Source: Sapria himalayana (lineage: Eukaryota; Streptophyta; Magnoliopsida; Malpighiales; Rafflesiaceae). From it: a DNA stretch of 64,000 bases. Positions 59,890-64,000 of the stretch are shown here, piece by piece (positions within the stretch are counted from its first letter, which is position 1; each line of letters opens with the position of its first letter). The notes under the pieces are model-generated. The model was not told where the DNA came from. It did no database searches and worked only from the letters and a program-made list of their open reading frames with translations. The stretch is taken from the NCBI GenBank assembly GCA_029783825.1, contig JAREIK010000747.1, positions 27,033-91,032 on the forward strand, written 5' to 3'. The position numbers and the translations under genes were made by a program.

Positions 59890-62533
59890 CTCAATCAATA
59901 TATATATATATATATATCTATCATCTATCTATCTATCTATTTATTAGTCTATCTATATGTCTAAATATTTGTCATTATACCTATCTATCTTTCTTTCTTT
60001 CTTTCTATTTGTCTAATAATTTGTTTATCTATATCTATATATATCTGTCTACAAATATTTTTTATCTATCTATCTATCTATCATTCTATCTATTTAACTA
60101 TTTTTCTAAATACCTTTCAGAAATTCTACCTATCTATCTGTATATCTATTTGTATATTTGTCTATCTATCTATTCATTTATATGTCTATCTATCCTTCTA
60201 ACTTTATGTCTATCTATCTATCTAAGTATTTATTTTCTTATCTATCATTTTGTCTATCTATCTATTTATCTATTTGTATGTCTATATATCTATATATTTG
60301 TCTATCTATCTTTCTATCTATCCTTCTATCTTTCTATTAATCTATATGTATATATTTGTATATTTATCTGTCTATCTTTCCATCTATCTATTTATCTATC
60401 TATCCTTCTATCTATCTATCTATCTTTCGATCTGTCTGTATATCTGTCTATTTAACTATCTATCCATATGTCTATCTATCTAGTTATCTTTCTGTGTATC
60501 TAAATGTCTAACTTGCTGTCTATGTATCTGTATATATATTTATTTATATTTTTGTATATCTAACTATCTATCATTCTATTAAGATATCTATTTTTACAAT
60601 ATTCTATTTATTTATCTGTCTATCTATCTGACTATATATATCTGTCTATCTATCTATCTATTTGTCTATATATCTTTTTATCTATATATATGTAAATTAA
60701 TCAATCTATCAATCTATATATGAATCTATCTTTAAATATATCTCTCAATCTGTTTATCATTAATTCTTTCAATCTAATTATCATTCTATTTATCTTTCTA
60801 TTTATCTTTCTATCTCTCTATTTGTCTAAAGATCTACCTATAAGTCTATCAATAGATGTGTTTGTCTATCTATCTCTATATTTGTCTATCAAATTGTCTA
60901 TCAATTTGTTTATATATGTATCTATCAATCTATGTATTTGTCTATCTCTCTATCTATCTATCAAACTATTTTTTTTTCTATCTATCTATATATCTATATA
61001 TCTATTTGTCTATTTATATATCTATCTATCTATCAATTTGTCTATCAGTTTATCTATATATCTATCTGTCTATCTTTTTATCTATCGGTCTATCTATCTA
61101 TCTACCTATCTATCTATTTGTATATCTATATGTCTATCTATTTATCAATATATCTATTTGTCTATCTAACTACCTAACTATCTATATATCTATTTATTTA
61201 TCTATCTATCTCTCTATTTATCAATTTATCAAATATTTTATCGATCTATCTGATTATCTATATATCTGTGAATATCTATCTATCTCGCTATAATTTATTG
61301 GTGTATCAATATATCTATCAATGTATCTTTCAATTTATCTATCAATTTGTTGATCAATCTATCTATTATTCTATCTATCTAAATATCATTTTTTTATCTA
61401 TCTTTCTTTCTATATATCTATTTATATATATTTAAATTTGACTAATGATATCTTTATTAATCTATCTATATACTATCTATCTATCTGTATGTCTATTTAT
61501 CTATTAAATTGTCTACCAAACTATCAATATATCTATCTAATTGTTTATCTATCTATTTGTCTCTCTATCTATCATCTATCTATCTATCAGTCTATTTAAT
61601 TACCTATCTATCCATCTATCTATTTATCTATCTATCTGTCTAACTATTTGTGTTTCTATCAGTCTATCTAATTATTTATCTATCTCTCTAACAATCTATC
61701 TATCTATCTATACATATATCTGTCAATCAATCTATCTATCTATCTATCTATCAATATATCTCTCTATTTGTATGTATATCTGTTTGTCTGTCTGTCTAAT
61801 TATTATTTTGTCTATGTATTTGTCTAACTATATGTCAGTCTATTTGTTTTTTTGATCTATCTATCTATATATCTATAAGTCTATCCTTCTATTTAAATAT
61901 ATAGCTCTCTCTTTCTCAATCTTTCTATATATATATATATATGTATATATATATCTATCTGATAATCAATAGATCTATATGTCTATCTATATGTTTATCT
62001 ATCTATCATCTATATTTCTAGAGAACTAACTACCTATATGCCGATCTATCTATATTTCTTTCAATATGTTTATCAATCTATCAATTAATCTATCTATCGA
62101 TATGTTTATCAATCTGTCTATCTAACTATCTATTCGTCTATCTTTCTATCTATCTATTTGTCTATATATATATATCTATCTATCTATATGTCTGTCTATA
62201 CATATGTCTATCTGTCTATCTAAGATTATATCTATCTATCTGTCTATCTGTATATCTATCTATCTATTTCTATATATATATATATCTATTATTCTGTATG
62301 TCTATCTATTACTCTATCTATCTATCTATATTTCTATCTATCTATATATCATTCTATCTATCTATCTATTTACAAGTTTTTCTATATGTCAATCTATCTA
62401 TCACTCAATCTTTCTATCTGTCAATATATCTATCTATTTATCTATCTATCTCTTGAACTATTTGTCTAACTATAATCTATCTATTTGTATATTTATTTTT
62501 CTATCTTTCTAACTATAGATCTATCTTTTTGTC

Positions 62534-62564
<31 letters not shown>

Positions 62565-63105
62565 CTATCTACCTATCTCTCTATTTTTCTTTCAATTTAT
62601 CTATCTATATATCTATTTATCTATATTTCTATCTATCGATGATATGTTTATATATCAATCTATCAATCTAACTATTTATCTAATAATATATCTATCTATC
62701 GATCTTTCTAACTATTTCTCTAATGAATTATATATATATATTTATCTAACTATCTGTATATCTATCTATCCATTTATTTATCAATATATCTATCTATCAA
62801 TCTGTCTATCTATTTGTCTATCAATCTATCTATCAATTTAGTTATCAATATGTTTATCAATATTTTTATCAATCTGCCAATTAATGTGTATCAATATATC
62901 TATCATTCAAATTATCAATCTATAAAACTATCTATCTATATATCTATATAACTATTTGTTTATCTATCTGTCTATTTGTTTATCTATATATCAATCTATC
63001 GATTTATCTATCTATCTATTTGTATGTCTATCTGTATATCTCTTTGTCTATCTATTTGTTATTCTTTATATATATATATATATATCAGTCTATCTTTCTT
63101 TCTAG

Positions 63106-63959
63106 ATATATAAATAATTGATAGATAGATACAACTATATAAATAGATATATAGATAGATAGATAGATAGACATAGTGATAGACAGACATATTGATAGAA
63201 AGATAGATAAATAGAAAGATAGTTAGATTCATAGATAGACAAATAAATATACACATTTATAGATAGATCGATAGATAGATAATTAGACATATTAATACAT
63301 AGATAGATAAAGATAAATATAGTTAGAAAGAAAGATAGACAAAAGTTAGATATCTAGATAGATAGAAATCTATATAGATAGATACATAGATAGACACATT
63401 GAAATACAAATGGATAAACATAACGATAGATAGACAAATATAGAGAAAGATTGATAGATACGCAGAAATATAGATAGATAGATAGACGGATAGATAGATG
63501 GATAGAAAGATTGATAGATATATAGATTGAGAGACATATAGATAGATATATTTATAGATTGTCAGATAGATAAATAGATAGGTAGAGAGATAGACAAATA
63601 GATGGATAGATAGAAAGTTAGATTGATAGACAAAAAGAAAAATAGATTGATAGTTAGATTTATAAATATATTAATAAATAGTTTGATAGGCATATTGATA
63701 GATAAATTGATAAACATATATATTGATAGATAGATAAACAAATAGAGAGACAGATAAACATAAAGATCGAAAACTAGACAGATAGATAGAAAGATAGACA
63801 ATAAAATAGAAAGACAATTAGACAGACATATATAGGAACATATATATATATATAGTTATGATGACTAGTAGTCAGACAAAAAGACTGACAAATAGATAGA
63901 TAGATAGATAAACCGAGTGTTTGAAAGACAGACAAATATATAGATAAATAGATAGACAG

Positions 63960-63994
<35 letters not shown>

Positions 63995-64000
63995 TAAAGA
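63106..64000 (-). repeat. Satellite in reversed orientation (GATA on plus strand)
   Basis: From about 63106 the plus strand reads GATA/TAGA/GACA in place of TATC/TCTA, and this continues to the window end. Word variants mirror those of the other blocks (GACA for TGTC, TTGA for TCAA). Long open frames now appear on the minus strand, as expected. The array closes with (TA)n and (CA)n at 63960-63994. Confidence 0.95.
63978..63994. repeat. (CA)n tract
   Basis: A CA run directly after a TA run, the mirror image of the TA-TG compound tracts seen in the forward blocks. Confidence 0.9.

Larger units (their letters stand above)
55817..63105 (+). repeat. Degenerate TATC/TCTA satellite, block 8
   Basis: The longest satellite block, starting with the hAT right target duplication. 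It keeps the plus-strand pyrimidine polarity until the reversal near 63.1 kb. It includes (TA)n runs at 56075-56110 and 57148-57170 and (TG)n runs at 56599-56619, 59869-59889 and 62551-62564. No gene is present; plus-strand open frames are artefacts. Confidence 0.95.

Overview
The window looks like nuclear DNA of a flowering plant from a gene-poor, heterochromatin-like region. It holds plant-type L1 LINEs carrying an RNase H domain, Ty1/copia and Ty3/gypsy fragments, a hAT element, and a decayed copy of an angiosperm alcohol-dehydrogenase-like gene. I see no intact host gene, no rRNA or tRNA gene and no CRISPR array. I cannot name the species.

About half the window (roughly 33 of 64 kb) is one degenerate tetranucleotide satellite of TATC/TCTA type, with TGTC, TATT and TCAA variants. 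The plus strand carries the pyrimidine-rich strand everywhere up to about 63.1 kb, then the polarity flips to GATA until the window end. Short (TA)n and (TG)n tracts and local duplications lie inside it. At 7.3-11.6 kb there is higher-order duplication with spacings of about 1.3 and 2.7 kb.

Transposable elements interrupt the satellite, several with readable boundaries. (1) 2117-5788: 5' LTR, primer site and broken gag of a Ty1/copia element. (2) 11594-18690: 3' part of a Ty3/gypsy element on the minus strand, split inside its integrase by a 5'-truncated LINE (13409-18418, plus) flanked by a 19-bp target duplication. (3) 20266-28388: a long, near-complete LINE on the minus strand with 5' UTR, ORF1, ORF2 and a composite 3' region holding a second, decayed RNase H; its flanks share an 18-bp duplication with one mismatch. 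(4) 34785-37229 and 50869-51538: 5'-truncated LINE copies, also minus. (5) 52185-55816: a complete but disabled hAT element with a perfect 8-bp target duplication and GC-rich ends.

Between 41.87 and 46.92 kb is a non-satellite island with an ADH-like pseudogene (44.0-44.57 kb), an octanucleotide array, a MITE-like inverted repeat and a possible CACTA terminus.

Most of the biology here is repeat biology: an old satellite acting as landing ground for LINE and hAT insertions. Points worth a second look are the satellite polarity switch, the common orientation of the satellite-embedded LINEs, the GATA-like tail of the first LINE, and two in-frame stop codons shared by two independently inserted LINE copies.
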